64,000 nucleotides of DNA from Curtobacterium sp. MCBA15_009 (GTDB taxonomy: Bacteria; Actinomycetota; Actinomycetes; Actinomycetales; Microbacteriaceae). Below are positions 1 through 9,280 of this stretch, one piece after another. The position numbers were made by a program, and so were the translations under genes. The stretch's first letter is position 1, and each line of letters begins with the position of its first letter. The notes beneath the pieces are model-generated. The model was not told the origin of the DNA and ran no database searches. It saw only the letters and a program-made list of their open reading frames with translations. The stretch is from positions 1,773-65,772 of the forward strand of contig NZ_MJGO01000038.1 of NCBI RefSeq assembly GCF_001864895.1. The letters are read 5' to 3'.

Positions 1-306
1 TCCTACCGTGGTGGCTCGTCCGATCGCCCGCGTCGTGACGGTGACCGTCCGTCGTACGGCGGTGGCTCGTCCGACCGCCCGCGTCGTGACGGTGACCGTC
101 CGTCCTACCGTGGTGGCTCGTCTGACCGTCCGTCTCGTGACGGTGACCGTCCGTCGTACCGCGGGGGGTCCTCTGATCGTCCGCGTCGTGACGGTGACCG
201 GCCGTCCTACGGCGGTGGCTCATCCGACCGTCCGCGTCGTGACGGTGACCGTCCGTCCTACGGCGGTGGCTCGTCCGACCGCCCGCGCCGCGACGGCGGT
301 GAGGAT
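1..306 (+). repeat. Six tandem 51-bp coding repeats
   Basis: Units begin at 1, 52, 103, 154, 205 and 256. Each is 51 bp (17 codons), so the frame is kept whatever the copy number. Copies differ mainly at the third residue (Arg or Gly) and at synonymous positions. The last copy decays after about base 300. The array is cut by the window start, so more copies may lie upstream. Confidence 0.9.
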
Positions 307-1281
307 CGTCGCCGCTTCGGCGACGGCACCCGCCATGCCGGTGCCCGCTTCGGCGAGGCTGCGCGGGACGACTGGGAGGACCGCGACCCGTACGGCACGA
401 AGTCGATCCGCCCGCGCCACGACGACCCGGAGATCCCCGAGGAGATCCAGGCGCGCGACCTCGACCCGGCAGCCCGCATGGAGCTGAAGACCCTGAGCAA
501 GGACAACGCGGACTGGGTCGCCCGCCACCTCGTGGCCGCGGCGATGTTCGTCGACGACGACCCCGAGACGGCGAACCAGCACGCCTTGAGCGCAGCGCGC
601 CGTGCCGGCCGTGTCGGTGTGGTCCGTGAGACCGCAGCGATCACCGCGTACCGCTTGGGCGACTTCGCCACGGCGCTCCGCGAGCTCCGGACGTACCGAC
701 GGATCTCGGGCCGCAACGACCAGCTGCCGATGATGGTGGACTGCGAGCGCGGCCTCGGGCGTCCGGAACGTGCGCTCGAGCTCGGTCGGTCCGTCGAACG
801 GTCGGCGCTCGAGACGCCGGTGCAGGTCGAACTCGCGATCGCGATGTCCGGCGCCCGGTTGGACCTCGGGAATCCCACAGCCGCCCTCGGCGAGCTGGAG
901 ATTCCACAGCTCGACCCGTCGACGGCCTACACCTGGTCGCCGGCGCTCTACAGTGCTTACGCGGCCACGCTCGAGGAGCTCGGTCGCCAGGACGAGGCCG
1001 ACGAATGGTGGGCGCGGGTCGATCGCGCCGCCCAGGCCCTGTCCGAGATCGCCGACGAGAACGCATGGGAGACTGTTGATGTGGTCGAGGAAACGATCGA
1101 GGTCGAAGAACCCAGGGACGACGGGCCCGGAGCCGACGCTGAGCGCGTCGACGAGCCCACAGCCGGTGTCAGCGGCCTCGACGACACCGACCAGCTCGAC
1201 GACGTCGACGACCCCGACGACGACCTCGGCGAGATCGACGACGACAACCCCCGCGACGTCGACGGCTCCGCAGCCGGCTGA
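1..1281 (+). CDS. TPR-like protein with basic RGG-like repeat head, 5' truncated
   Basis: The reading frame is open from base 1, so the true start lies before the window. The visible N-terminal part is six copies of a 17-residue unit of the type SYRGGSSDRPRRDGDRP. It is rich in Arg, Gly, Ser and Asp and is probably disordered. From about base 478 (MELKTLSKDN) the protein becomes helical and alanine-rich, with paired helices resembling tetratricopeptide repeats. The last 60 residues are very acidic, with D/E runs around DDVDDPDDDLGEIDDD. A basic RGG-like arm suggests RNA or nucleic-acid contact; this is inference. It lies directly upstream of a HAD phosphatase, the small acidic protein and tlyA on the same strand. 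Function is unknown. Confidence 0.8.
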   Translation, partial: SYRGGSSDRPRRDGDRPSYGGGSSDRPRRDGDRPSYRGGSSDRPSRDGDRPSYRGGSSDRPRRDGDRPSYGGGSSDRPRRDGDRPSYGGGSSDRPRRDGGEDRRRFGDGTRHAGARFGEAARDDWEDRDPYGTKSIRPRHDDPEIPEEIQARDLDPAARMELKTLSKDNADWVARHLVAAAMFVDDDPETANQHALSAARRAGRVGVVRETAAITAYRLGDFATALRELRTYRRISGRNDQLPMMVDCERGLGRPERALELGRSVERSALETPVQVELAIAMSGARLDLGNPTAALGELEIPQLDPSTAYTWSPALYSAYAATLEELGRQDEADEWWARVDRAAQALSEIADENAWETVDVVEETIEVEEPRDDGPGADAERVDEPTAGVSGLDDTDQLDDVDDPDDDLGEIDDDNPRDVDGSAAG

Positions 1282-1306
1282 CACCCCGAGGCCGCCGACG
1301 GACGGT

Positions 1307-2284
1307 GTGGACGTCGTCCTCACCGACCTCGACGGTGTCGTGTACCGCGGGCGGAACGCGATCCCGCACGCGGTCGAGGCCCTGACCCGCGCGTCGTTGA
1401 CCGCTCGCGTCGGGTACATCACGAACAACGCCTCGCGGCGACCCGTCGACGTCGCGGAGCACCTGGAGCGCTACGGGCTCGAGGTGTCCGAGGACGACGT
1501 CGTCACGTCGTCGCAGGCGGGGGTCCAGCTGCTGTCGACGCTCGTACCGGCCGGGGCGACCGTGCTCGTCACGGGCGGCATCGGTCTGTCGAGCATCGTC
1601 GAGGCGGCCGGGTTCACCGTGACATCGAGCGCCGAGGACGCCCCTGCGGCCGTCATCCAGGGCTTCTCGCCGGACCTCGGCTGGAAGGAACTGGCCGAGG
1701 CGTCCTTCGCCCTCGCCGACCCGGACGTGCCGTGGGTCGCGACGAACATGGACTGGTCGATCCCGGTCGAGCGCGGCATCGCGCCGGGCAACGGCACGCT
1801 CGTGTCCGCCGTGCACCAGGCCGTGGGGCGGATGCCCGTCGTGGCCGGCAAGCCGGAGCGCCCGATCTTCGACGCCGCCGTGCAGCGCTTCGGCAGCGGC
1901 CGGACGATCTTCATCGGCGACCGCCTGGACACCGACATCAAGGGCGCGAACGACGCGGGGATCCCCAGCGTCCTCGTGCTCACGGGCATCGACCAGGCCA
2001 AGCAGGTGCTCGCGGCCGACCAGCGGTCGCGTCCGACGTTCGTCCTGCAGGACCTGAGGGGTCTGTCGGCGCCGTACCCGGTGACCGTCCGCCGCGAGGA
2101 CGAGGACGGCACGCGGTACGTGACGATGGGCAGTGCCACCGTGGCCATGCGTGGGCACGTGGTGCGGGTCCTCGACGCGGGGACGGCGATCGACCGGCTC
2201 CGCGCCGGGGCGACCCTGATCTGGGAGTCGGGCCTGGCGATCTACGGCCTCGACGTCGACCCGCAGCTGTACGGCGGCGAGTAG
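1307..2284 (+). CDS. HAD-superfamily sugar phosphatase (NagD/Pgp-like)
   Basis: About 325 residues. The N-terminus carries the HAD nucleophile motif (LTDLDGVVYRG). A Thr/Asn motif YITNNAS follows, then a cap region, AGKPERPIF as the lysine motif and FIGDRLDTDIKGA as the terminal acidic motif. These fit the NagD/4-nitrophenylphosphatase type of HAD enzyme that removes phosphate from small sugar or metabolic phosphates in the cytoplasm. The start is uncertain. GTG 1307 gives a natural N-terminus just before the catalytic Asp. ATG 1079 is in frame behind a GGGAG, but would overlap the previous gene by 200 bases with a low-complexity Thr/Ser extension. The gene runs into the next CDS one base later, so co-transcription is likely. 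Confidence 0.85.
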   Translation: MDVVLTDLDGVVYRGRNAIPHAVEALTRASLTARVGYITNNASRRPVDVAEHLERYGLEVSEDDVVTSSQAGVQLLSTLVPAGATVLVTGGIGLSSIVEAAGFTVTSSAEDAPAAVIQGFSPDLGWKELAEASFALADPDVPWVATNMDWSIPVERGIAPGNGTLVSAVHQAVGRMPVVAGKPERPIFDAAVQRFGSGRTIFIGDRLDTDIKGANDAGIPSVLVLTGIDQAKQVLAADQRSRPTFVLQDLRGLSAPYPVTVRREDEDGTRYVTMGSATVAMRGHVVRVLDAGTAIDRLRAGATLIWESGLAIYGLDVDPQLYGGE

Positions 2285-2285
2285 C

Positions 2286-2483
2286 GTGTCGGACGTGCCG
2301 AACCCCGAGCAGTCGTCCGCAGTCGAGGACGTCGAGCACGTCGAGCAGGACGAGCAGGACGACTTCGCCGCTCGGACCGCGACGGCCGAGTCGCTGCCGC
2401 TCGAGCAGCGCGCCGACGCGTTCTCGGCCCTGCACGACGAACTCCGGACCCGGCTCGAGACCGGTGGCACCGCGCGTGCCTGA
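2286..2483 (+). CDS. Small acidic conserved-position protein
   Basis: A 65-residue protein starting at GTG 2286, one base after the phosphatase stop. Its end overlaps the tlyA start by eight bases. The first 30 residues are acidic (VEDVEHVEQDEQDD) and the rest is a predicted helix (QRADAFSALHDELRTRLE). There are no membrane segments or known motifs. Tight spacing on both sides suggests translational coupling within the HAD-tlyA-nadK operon. Function is unknown. Confidence 0.6.
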   Translation: MSDVPNPEQSSAVEDVEHVEQDEQDDFAARTATAESLPLEQRADAFSALHDELRTRLETGGTARA

Positions 2484-3309
2484 GCCGGACGGCGCCGTAC
2501 CCGACGCGACCCCGGTCCGCCTCGACGCACTGCTCGCGATGCGCGGGCTCGCCCGCAGTCGCACGGCTGCGACGAAGCTCGTCCAGGACGGCCGTGTCAC
2601 GGTCGACGGCCACCCCGTCGTGAAGGCCTCGACCCCGGTGACGCCGGACGCCGAACTGGTCGTCGACGTCGTGGACGAGTGGGTGTCCCGTGCGGCGCGC
2701 AAGCTCGTCGGCGCGCTCGACGCCTTCGTGGTCGACCCGTCGGGTCGTGTGGTGCTCGACGTCGGGGCGAGCACGGGCGGCTTCACCCAGGTGCTCCTGG
2801 CACGAGGGGCCCGTCGGGTCATCGCGCTCGACGTCGGGCACGGGCAGCTGCACCCCTCGGTGGCGCTCGACGAGCGGGTCGTCGTCGTCGAGGGCACGAA
2901 CGCCCGGAACCTCACCGCGGCGGACTACACCGCGCTCGACGCCACGGCGCCCGAGACCTCGCTGGTCGTCGGCGACCTCTCCTTCATCTCGCTCCGGCTC
3001 GTGCTGCCCGCACTCGTCGAGGCGGTCCCGGCGGACGAGTTCGTCCTGCTCGTGAAGCCGCAGTTCGAGGTCGGACGCACCGGTGTGCGCGAAGGCATCG
3101 TGCACGACCCCGGCCTGCGGCACGACGCGCTGATGAACGTGCTCTGGGCGGCGTGGGACCTCGGCCTCGGCACCTCCGGTCTGGCGGCGTCGCCCATCAT
3201 CGGGACGCACGGCAACCACGAGTACCTCGCGCACTTCCAGCGCGGTGTCGGGGGCAATCCGACAGAATGGATCCTCCGAGCGACCGAACTGACAGAGGGG
3301 ACCGCATGA
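2476..3309 (+). CDS. tlyA: TlyA family rRNA (cytidine-2'-O)-methyltransferase
   Basis: A 277-residue protein starting at GTG 2476; GTG 2464 is an alternative. An N-terminal S4 RNA-binding domain (RLDALLAMRGLARSRTAATK...) is followed by a Rossmann methyltransferase fold with the SAM motif VVLDVGASTGGFTQVLLA and the downstream GDLSFISLRL. TlyA proteins methylate 2'-OH groups of cytidines in 16S and/or 23S rRNA using SAM. In mycobacteria their loss gives capreomycin resistance. The stop codon overlaps the start of nadK as ATGA, so the two are translationally coupled. Length and domain order are normal for the family. Confidence 0.93.
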   Translation: MPEPDGAVPDATPVRLDALLAMRGLARSRTAATKLVQDGRVTVDGHPVVKASTPVTPDAELVVDVVDEWVSRAARKLVGALDAFVVDPSGRVVLDVGASTGGFTQVLLARGARRVIALDVGHGQLHPSVALDERVVVVEGTNARNLTAADYTALDATAPETSLVVGDLSFISLRLVLPALVEAVPADEFVLLVKPQFEVGRTGVREGIVHDPGLRHDALMNVLWAAWDLGLGTSGLAASPIIGTHGNHEYLAHFQRGVGGNPTEWILRATELTEGTA

Positions 3310-4238
3310 CCGAGGACCGGCACATCCTGCTCGTGAGCCACACGGGCCGCCGTGACTCGATCGACGCTGCCGTCGAGGTCTGCGACCTCCTGCACGCGGC
3401 CGGCCTCAACCCCGTCATGCCCTTCGACGAGTACGCCGACATCCGGCGTGCCGAGGCCTCGGTCGGACAGGTCGACATCCTCGGCGTCGACGTGCAGGCG
3501 GACCAGCTCGAGATCGTCATCGTGCTCGGCGGCGACGGCACGATCCTGCGCGCTGCGGAACTCGTGCGCGACACCCGCCCGCCCCTCGTCGGGGTGAACC
3601 TCGGCCACGTCGGCTTCCTGGCCGAGAGCGAGCGGGACGCCCTCGCCGAGACCGTCGAACGCGCGCTCTCCGGTGAGTACCACGTCGAGGAGCGCGTCAC
3701 GCTCCAGGTCGACGTCGTCGTCGGCAACCAGGTCGTCTACTCGAGCTGGGCCCTCAACGAGGCCACCATCGAGAAGGCGTCGCGTGAGCGCATGCTCGAG
3801 GTCGTCACCGAGGTCGACGGTCGTCCCCTGTCCTCGTTCGGCTGCGACGGTGTGGTGGTCTCCACGCCGACCGGCTCGACGGCGTACTCGTTCTCCGGCG
3901 GCGGCCCGATCGTCTGGCCGGACGTCGACGCCCTGCTCATGGTGCCCCTCAGCGCGCACGCCCTGTTCGCCCGACCCATCGTGGTCGGCCCTGACTGCAC
4001 GCTCGCCATCGAGGTGCTCCGGCGCACCAGCGGCGTCGGTGTCCTCTGGTGCGACGGGCGCCGCACGCACGACCTGCCCCCGGGCGCGCGGGTCGAGGTC
4101 CGACGGTCCCCGGACCCCGTCCGGGTCGCCCGACTGAAGGACGCCCCGTTCACCGACCGCCTGGTCGCCAAGTTCCAGCTGCCGGTCGCCGGGTGGCGCG
4201 GGCCGCAGTCCGACGACGAGGACGGTGACCTCCTGTGA
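3306..4238 (+). CDS. nadK: NAD kinase
   Basis: A 310-residue protein from ATG 3306 (ATGA overlap with tlyA). The diagnostic GGDGT motif is in IVLGGDGTILRAAEL, with GVNLGHVGFLAE and the conserved NEATIEK, STPTGSTAYSFSGGGP and DGR segments of the family. It phosphorylates NAD+ to NADP+ in the cytoplasm, supplying the NADP pool. The tlyA-nadK-recN order is common in actinobacteria. The C-terminus is a short acidic tail. Confidence 0.95.
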   Translation: MTEDRHILLVSHTGRRDSIDAAVEVCDLLHAAGLNPVMPFDEYADIRRAEASVGQVDILGVDVQADQLEIVIVLGGDGTILRAAELVRDTRPPLVGVNLGHVGFLAESERDALAETVERALSGEYHVEERVTLQVDVVVGNQVVYSSWALNEATIEKASRERMLEVVTEVDGRPLSSFGCDGVVVSTPTGSTAYSFSGGGPIVWPDVDALLMVPLSAHALFARPIVVGPDCTLAIEVLRRTSGVGVLWCDGRRTHDLPPGARVEVRRSPDPVRVARLKDAPFTDRLVAKFQLPVAGWRGPQSDDEDGDLL

Positions 4239-4290
4239 CCCGTGTGGGACGCCCTGTCACCGCATCCGCGACGACCGACCAGGAGGACCG

Positions 4291-5985
4291 ATGATCGAGG
4301 AGATCGCGATCCGCGACCTCGGGGTCATCGGTGAGACGACGCTCGAACTCGGTCCCGGGTTCACGGTCGTCACCGGTGAGACCGGCGCCGGCAAGACCAT
4401 GATCGTCACGGCGCTCGGGCTGCTGCTCGGTTCCCGCGCCGATGCCGCGTCCGTGCGGCGCGGTGCGTCGAGCGCGATCGTCGAGGGCCGGTGGAACGTC
4501 CCCGACCACGCCGCCGTCGCCGAGCGTGTCGAGGACGCCGGCGGCGCGGTCGAGGACGGCGAGCTCATCCTCACCCGCACGGTGTCGGCCGAGGGCCGCA
4601 GCCGGGCGACGGTCGGAGGCCGGAGTGCTCCCGTCGCGGTGCTCGGTGAGCTCGCCGACCAGCTCGTGACCGTGCACGGCCAGTCCGATCAGATCCGGCT
4701 GACCTCCGCCACCGCGCAGCGTGCGGCGCTCGACGGCTTCGGGGGTGCCTCCCTCGAGAAGGCCCTGCGGCGCTACGTCGTCGCCTACGACGCCTGGCAG
4801 GCGCACGCCGCCGAGCTCGAGACCCTGACGCGTGACCGCGACGACCGGGTGGCCGAGGCCGAGCGCATCCGTGCCGCCTCGGACGAGATCGAGGCGGTCG
4901 ACCCCCAACCCGGCGAGGACGTCGAGCTCGGCGAACGTGCCGACCGACTCGGGAACCTCGAGGAGCTCCGCCTGTCCGCGGCCCTCGCGCACGAGGCCCT
5001 GTCGAGCGAGTCACTCGACGGCGTCTCGGACGTCATCGGCCTGGTCGAGTCCGCACGACGGGCGGTGGAGCGCGTGGTCGCATCGGACGCCGCGCTGCAG
5101 CCCGTGCTCGAGCAGCTGACCGAACTCGGCATCCAGGCGTCGGAGACCTCTGCGAGCATCTCGAGCTACCTCGGGTCGCTGGAACCGGACGCCGGACACG
5201 ACCTCGAGGTCATCAACGAGCGGCGGGCGCTGCTCGCCGGGCTCACCCGCAAGTACGGCGAGACCATCGACGACGTCATCGCGTACGGACAACGGGCGAG
5301 CGACCGACTGCTCGAGCTCGACGGCGACGACGACCGCATCGCGGCACTGCAGGGTGCGGTGGAGCAGGACGAGCAGGCCCTCGCCGATGCTGCCGGCGCG
5401 CTCACCACGGCGCGCACGAAGGCCGCCACGGACCTGGCGAAGCGGGTCACGACCGAGCTGAAGACGCTGGCCATGGCAGGGGCGACGCTGGTCGTCGAGG
5501 TCACCGACGCCGGCGAGTACCGGCGCCACGGCCGCGACCAGGTGTCGATCCTGCTCCAGCCGCACTCCGGCACCGACCCGCGGCCGATCGGCAAGGGGGC
5601 CTCCGGTGGGGAGCTGTCGCGGGTGATGCTCGCGATCGAGGTCGTCATGGCCGGCAGCACGACGGTGCCGACGTTCGTCTTCGACGAGGTCGACGCCGGA
5701 GTCGGTGGAGCGGCGGCGATCGAGATCGGACGACGGCTGGCGAAGCTCGCCGAGCGCACCCAGGTCATCGTCGTCACGCACCTGGCCCAGGTCGCGGCGT
5801 TCGCGAACAACCACCTCAACGTCGTGAAGGACGCCAGCGGTGCGGTGACGTCGTCGAGCGTGCGGCGGCTCGAGGGCGAGGACCGGCTGCAGGAGATGGC
5901 CCGGTTGCTCTCGGGTCTCGGAGACAGCGCGAGCGGCATCGAGCACGCACGCGAACTGCTCGACGTGGCCGGTCAGCGCGCCTGA
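4291..5985 (+). CDS. recN: DNA repair protein RecN
   Basis: A 564-residue SMC-like ATPase. The start ATG 4291 is set by an AGGAGG ribosome binding site at 4281-4286. Walker A is near the N-terminus (GETGAGKTM). A long coiled coil occupies the middle, and the C-terminal ABC signature region (GKGASGGELSRVMLAIE) and Walker B (FVFDEVDAGVGG) complete the head. RecN acts early in recombinational repair of double-strand breaks, holding DNA ends and helping RecA. It lies 52 bases after nadK and is probably in the same transcript. Confidence 0.95.
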   Translation: MIEEIAIRDLGVIGETTLELGPGFTVVTGETGAGKTMIVTALGLLLGSRADAASVRRGASSAIVEGRWNVPDHAAVAERVEDAGGAVEDGELILTRTVSAEGRSRATVGGRSAPVAVLGELADQLVTVHGQSDQIRLTSATAQRAALDGFGGASLEKALRRYVVAYDAWQAHAAELETLTRDRDDRVAEAERIRAASDEIEAVDPQPGEDVELGERADRLGNLEELRLSAALAHEALSSESLDGVSDVIGLVESARRAVERVVASDAALQPVLEQLTELGIQASETSASISSYLGSLEPDAGHDLEVINERRALLAGLTRKYGETIDDVIAYGQRASDRLLELDGDDDRIAALQGAVEQDEQALADAAGALTTARTKAATDLAKRVTTELKTLAMAGATLVVEVTDAGEYRRHGRDQVSILLQPHSGTDPRPIGKGASGGELSRVMLAIEVVMAGSTTVPTFVFDEVDAGVGGAAAIEIGRRLAKLAERTQVIVVTHLAQVAAFANNHLNVVKDASGAVTSSSVRRLEGEDRLQEMARLLSGLGDSASGIEHARELLDVAGQRA

Positions 5986-6241
5986 CCGGCACGGGACCGG
6001 CCTGGAGGCGCGGGTCGAGCCCGACTCGCACGTCCTGATCGCTTCCGGGCGAGCCCACCGACCATCGCGCGCGCTCGCCCCGTGGAGCGGCGGCGGTCAC
6101 CCTCGGTCGTGCCAGCTGGCCTCGTACGACGGGTGCGCTCGACCCGCGCCGTGCCAGCTCGCTCCGTGCGACGCCGACCCGGCCACCCGTCCGCGCAACG
6201 CCCACTGCGAACGGAGGTCGCGCCTCCCGGCAGTTCTGACG
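5986..6241. other. recN-pyrG spacer with short direct repeats
   Basis: No convincing gene. The core GTGCCAGCTNGC occurs at about 6109 and 6150 within two diverged ~27-bp repeats. The same core forms the centre of the palindrome downstream of pyrG (7986-8025). A lone half-copy of the GGAGGCGC repeat (CTGGAGGCGCGGG) sits near 6003 without a matching arm. Confidence 0.5.
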
Positions 6242-6247
6242 TACGAT
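6242..6247 (+). promoter_or_regulatory. -10-like element of pyrG (leaderless arrangement)
   Basis: TACGAT ends eight bases before the GTG start at 6256 and there is no Shine-Dalgarno sequence between them. A transcript starting at or next to the GTG would be leaderless, which is common in actinobacteria. No clear -35 is present. Confidence 0.5.
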
Positions 6248-6255
6248 GGAATCCC

Positions 6256-7971
6256 GTGGCGGACACTCTCAGCGGCGGTACCAATTCTTCGAACGCGACC
6301 CCGAAGGTGACGAAGCAGATCTTCGTGACCGGCGGGGTCGTCTCGTCTCTCGGCAAGGGCCTGACGGCAGCCAGCCTCGGCAACCTCCTCACTGCGCGCG
6401 GCCTCAAGGTCGTCATGCAGAAGCTCGACCCGTACCTCAACGTGGACCCGGGCACCATGAACCCGTTCCAGCACGGCGAGGTCTTCGTGACCGACGACGG
6501 TGCGGAGACGGACCTCGACATCGGGCACTACGAGCGCTTCCTCGACATCAACCTGTCGCAGTCGGCGAACGTCACGACCGGTCAGGTGTACTCGACGGTG
6601 ATCGCCAAGGAGCGTCGCGGCGAGTACCTCGGCGACACGGTGCAGGTCATCCCGCACATCACCGACGAGATCAAGCGCCGGATGCGTGAGCAGGCGCAGA
6701 ACGACCCGCAGGTCGACGTCATCATCACCGAGGTCGGTGGCACCGTCGGAGACATCGAGTCGCAGCCCTTCATCGAGTCCGCCCGCCAGGTGCGGCACGA
6801 GCTCGGCCGCAACAACGTGTTCTTCGTGCACGTCTCGCTGGTGCCGTTCATGAACGCCTCGGGCGAGCAGAAGACGAAGCCGACGCAGCACTCCGTCGCG
6901 GCGCTCCGCTCGATCGGCATCCAGCCGGACGCGCTGGTCCTGCGCAGCGACCGCCCGGTGTCGGACTCGAACAAGCGCAAGATCGCGCTGATGTGCGACG
7001 TCGACGAGGACGCCGTGGTGAACGCGGTGGACGTCCCCTCGATCTACGACCTGCCGACGCTGCTGAACAACCAGGGCCTCGACCAGGTCATCGTCGACGC
7101 GCTCGGGCTCGACGCCGGTCCGGTCGACTGGACCGCGTGGACCCCGGTGCTCCGTGCCGTGCACGAGCCGAAGAAGGACGTCACGATCGCCCTGGTCGGC
7201 AAGTACATCGACCTGCCGGACGCCTACCTGTCGGTGACCGAGGCGCTCCGTGCGGGCGGCTTCGCGCACGACGCGAAGGTCACGCTGAAGTGGGTCGTGT
7301 CCGACGACTGCACCACGCCCGAGGGTGCGGCGAAGCAGCTCGGCGACGTCGACGGCATCTGCGTCCCCGGTGGGTTCGGCGTGCGCGGCATCGAGGGCAA
7401 GCTCGGCGCGCTGCAGTTCGCCCGCGAGCAGGGCATCCCGACGCTCGGGCTGTGCCTCGGCCTGCAGTGCATGGTCATCGAGTACGCCCGGCACGAGGCC
7501 GGCCTGACCGACGCATCGAGCACCGAGTTCGACCCGGAGACCTCGACCCCGGTCATCGCGACGATGGCTGAGCAGGTCGACATCATCGCGGGCGGCGACA
7601 TGGGCGGCACGATGCGCCTCGGCCTCTACCCGGCATCGTTCACCGAAGGCTCGCTCGCGGCGGAGCTGTACGGTGCGCCGGAGGCCTCCGAGCGGCACCG
7701 CCACCGCTACGAGGTGAGCAACAAGTACCGCGACCAGATCGCCGCGGCCGGCCTCGTGTTCTCGGGGACGTCGCCGGACGGCACCCTGGTCGAGTACGTC
7801 GAGCTCCCGCGCGACGTGCACCCGTTCTACATCGCGACGCAGGCGCACCCGGAGCTCCGCTCGCGCCCGACCGACGCGCACCCGCTGTTCGCGGGGCTCG
7901 TCGCGGCCGCGATCGAGCGCCACGAGGCGTCCAGCCTGTTCGACCCGCAGACCGAGGAGCAGGTCGCGTAA
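6256..7971 (+). CDS. pyrG: CTP synthase (glutamine-hydrolysing)
   Basis: A 571-residue enzyme. The N-terminal amidoligase domain starts with [22 protein letters not shown] and includes [27 protein letters not shown]. The C-terminal class I glutamine amidotransferase domain has PGGFGVRG, the nucleophile cysteine in LGLCLGLQ and the terminal HPE ([11 protein letters not shown]). It makes CTP from UTP, ATP and glutamine. GTG 6256 is chosen because a TACGAT lies eight bases before it and the N-terminal extension is short. A perfect 40-bp palindrome downstream probably ends the transcript. Confidence 0.97.
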   Translation: MADTLSGGTNSSNATPKVTKQIFVTGGVVSSLGKGLTAASLGNLLTARGLKVVMQKLDPYLNVDPGTMNPFQHGEVFVTDDGAETDLDIGHYERFLDINLSQSANVTTGQVYSTVIAKERRGEYLGDTVQVIPHITDEIKRRMREQAQNDPQVDVIITEVGGTVGDIESQPFIESARQVRHELGRNNVFFVHVSLVPFMNASGEQKTKPTQHSVAALRSIGIQPDALVLRSDRPVSDSNKRKIALMCDVDEDAVVNAVDVPSIYDLPTLLNNQGLDQVIVDALGLDAGPVDWTAWTPVLRAVHEPKKDVTIALVGKYIDLPDAYLSVTEALRAGGFAHDAKVTLKWVVSDDCTTPEGAAKQLGDVDGICVPGGFGVRGIEGKLGALQFAREQGIPTLGLCLGLQCMVIEYARHEAGLTDASSTEFDPETSTPVIATMAEQVDIIAGGDMGGTMRLGLYPASFTEGSLAAELYGAPEASERHRHRYEVSNKYRDQIAAAGLVFSGTSPDGTLVEYVELPRDVHPFYIATQAHPELRSRPTDAHPLFAGLVAAAIERHEASSLFDPQTEEQVA

Positions 7972-7985
7972 CGCGAGTGGTCTCG

Positions 7986-8025
7986 GACGGGAGGCGCGGT
8001 GCCAGCTGGCACCGCGCCTCCCGTC
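7986..8025 (+). terminator. Perfect 40-bp palindrome after pyrG (GGAGGCGC family)
   Basis: Both 20-base halves are exact reverse complements (GACGGGAGGCGCGGTGCCAG and its complement). There is no U-tract, as is usual for high-GC actinobacterial terminators. It lies 15 bases after the pyrG stop. Confidence 0.7.
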
Positions 8026-8040
8026 GGTCGCGACCACGGC

Positions 8041-8099
8041 ACCTGGTTCCGGACACGGAACCGCGGAACGACGCGGTGCTGTGTCCGGAACCTGGTTCC
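8041..8099. repeat. Dispersed palindromic repeat, GTTCCGGACAC family, copy 1
   Basis: The outer arms GGTTCCGGACAC and GTGTCCGGAACC enclose a ~25-base centre ending CGCGGTGCT. A closely related copy lies at 17881-17940; arms and centre are mostly identical between the two. It sits between pyrG and the NUDIX gene, immediately after the pyrG terminator. Confidence 0.75.
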
Positions 8100-8126
8100 G
8101 CGAGGGGCGCGTGCTTGGATGGTTGC

Positions 8127-8702
8127 GTGACTGACGCACCGATCGCTGACGAGCCGGCCTCCTTCGAGGTCACCGAATCCTCCGTCGTGTACGAGGGTGC
8201 CGTGTGGGACGTCCGGCGTGACGCGATCGCGTACCACGACGACTCGATGGTGCGGGAGTACATCGACCACACCGGTGCCGTCGCGGTATACGCCGAGGAC
8301 GACGAAGGGCGCGTGCTCGTCATCCAGCAGTACCGTCACCCCGTGCGGGTACGGGACTGGGAGCTGCCCGCCGGGCTGCTCGACATGGAGGGCGAGGAGC
8401 ACCTGACCGCCGCGCAGCGCGAGCTGGCGGAGGAAGCCGACCTCGAGGCGGACGAGTGGGAGCCGCTGGTCCGGTACAACACCTCGTCGGGCGGCAGCAA
8501 CGAGTTCCTGCAGGTGTACCGCGCGCGCGGTGTCCGGCTCACGGCGACCGCCTTCGAGCGCGAGGCCGAGGAGGCCGACATCGTGAAGCGGTGGGTGCCG
8601 CGGGCCGAGCTCGTGGCGGCGATCCTCGACGGTCGGCTGCACAACTCCGGGCTGGTCGTGGCCGTGCTGGCGGTGGACGCGCTCGAACGGCGCGCCGGAT
8701 GA
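8127..8702 (+). CDS. NUDIX hydrolase, ADP-ribose pyrophosphatase-like
   Basis: A 191-residue protein from GTG 8127. The Nudix box follows the ELPAGLLD lead-in typical of ADP-ribose pyrophosphatases and contains the catalytic helix [12 protein letters not shown]. The usual Gly after EE is Ala-Asp here. Upstream, [11 protein letters not shown] and [10 protein letters not shown] match the N-terminal half of this subfamily, which cleaves ADP-ribose to AMP and ribose 5-phosphate. The pyrG-NUDIX-xerD order is conserved in actinobacteria. Its stop overlaps the next start as ATGA. Confidence 0.88.
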   Translation: MTDAPIADEPASFEVTESSVVYEGAVWDVRRDAIAYHDDSMVREYIDHTGAVAVYAEDDEGRVLVIQQYRHPVRVRDWELPAGLLDMEGEEHLTAAQRELAEEADLEADEWEPLVRYNTSSGGSNEFLQVYRARGVRLTATAFEREAEEADIVKRWVPRAELVAAILDGRLHNSGLVVAVLAVDALERRAG

Positions 8703-9280
8703 CCCTCGCTGCGCTGGTCGACCAGGGGCGGTGGACGAACGAGCCGGCTGCGGTGACGCTCGACGGCGAGGTCCTGCGCGTGACCGCCGTCGAGGGCAGC
8801 GACGCCTGGCGGACCACCTCGTACGGGTTCGTGCACGACTCCGAGCACGCGCTGCTGCAGGCGGTCGACGGCCCGTTCTCGGCCGAGGCGTCGTTCGTCC
8901 TCGACTACACGGAGCAGTTCGACCAGGCGGGGCTGTTCCTGCGGGTCGACGGACAGCGCTGGATCAAGGCCGGGGTCGAGGTCTCGGACGGGACGCCGCA
9001 GCTCGGTGCCGTCGTCACGCGGGGGACCTCGGACTGGTCGGTGGCCCCGGTGCCGGAGTGGGTCGGACGGACCGTGACGGTGCGGGTCAGCCGCGACGGC
9101 GACGCCGTGACCGTGCGGGCCTGGGCGGCGGGGGAGTCTGCGCGGCTGGTCCGGGTCGCGTACCTCGACCCGGGGGCCGACGTGACGGTGGGCCTGCTCT
9201 GCGCGGCGCCGACGCGTGCCGGCCTGACCGTGACGTTCACCGGGTTCCGGGTGGGCGCACCCGACGCAGCGCTGCATTGA
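8699..9280 (+). CDS. DUF1349 (concanavalin-like fold) protein
   Basis: A 193-residue protein starting at ATG 8699 within the NUDIX stop. The beta-rich sequence, with [35 protein letters not shown] and VTRGTSDWS, is typical of DUF1349 proteins, which adopt a lectin/glucanase-like beta sandwich. There is no signal peptide, so it is cytoplasmic. Its stop overlaps the xerD start (ATTGA). It is inserted between the NUDIX and xerD genes, which are adjacent in many relatives. Biochemical role is unknown; carbohydrate binding is only a fold-based guess. Confidence 0.8.
   Translation: MTLAALVDQGRWTNEPAAVTLDGEVLRVTAVEGSDAWRTTSYGFVHDSEHALLQAVDGPFSAEASFVLDYTEQFDQAGLFLRVDGQRWIKAGVEVSDGTPQLGAVVTRGTSDWSVAPVPEWVGRTVTVRVSRDGDAVTVRAWAAGESARLVRVAYLDPGADVTVGLLCAAPTRAGLTVTFTGFRVGAPDAALH

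Noticed and set aside
1-306. Regularly spaced repeats resembling a CRISPR array
   Set aside because: The 51-bp units are contiguous without unique spacers and read in frame as a protein repeat.
1079-1306. ATG 1079 as start of the HAD phosphatase
   Set aside because: It would overlap the upstream gene by 200 bases and add a Thr/Ser low-complexity extension that mirrors the other frame; GTG 1307 gives the normal N-terminus.
220-1428. Long minus-strand open frame (402 codons) and many similar ones across the window
   Set aside because: Typical antisense shadows of high-GC codon use; no domain motifs, and the opposite strand has clear genes.
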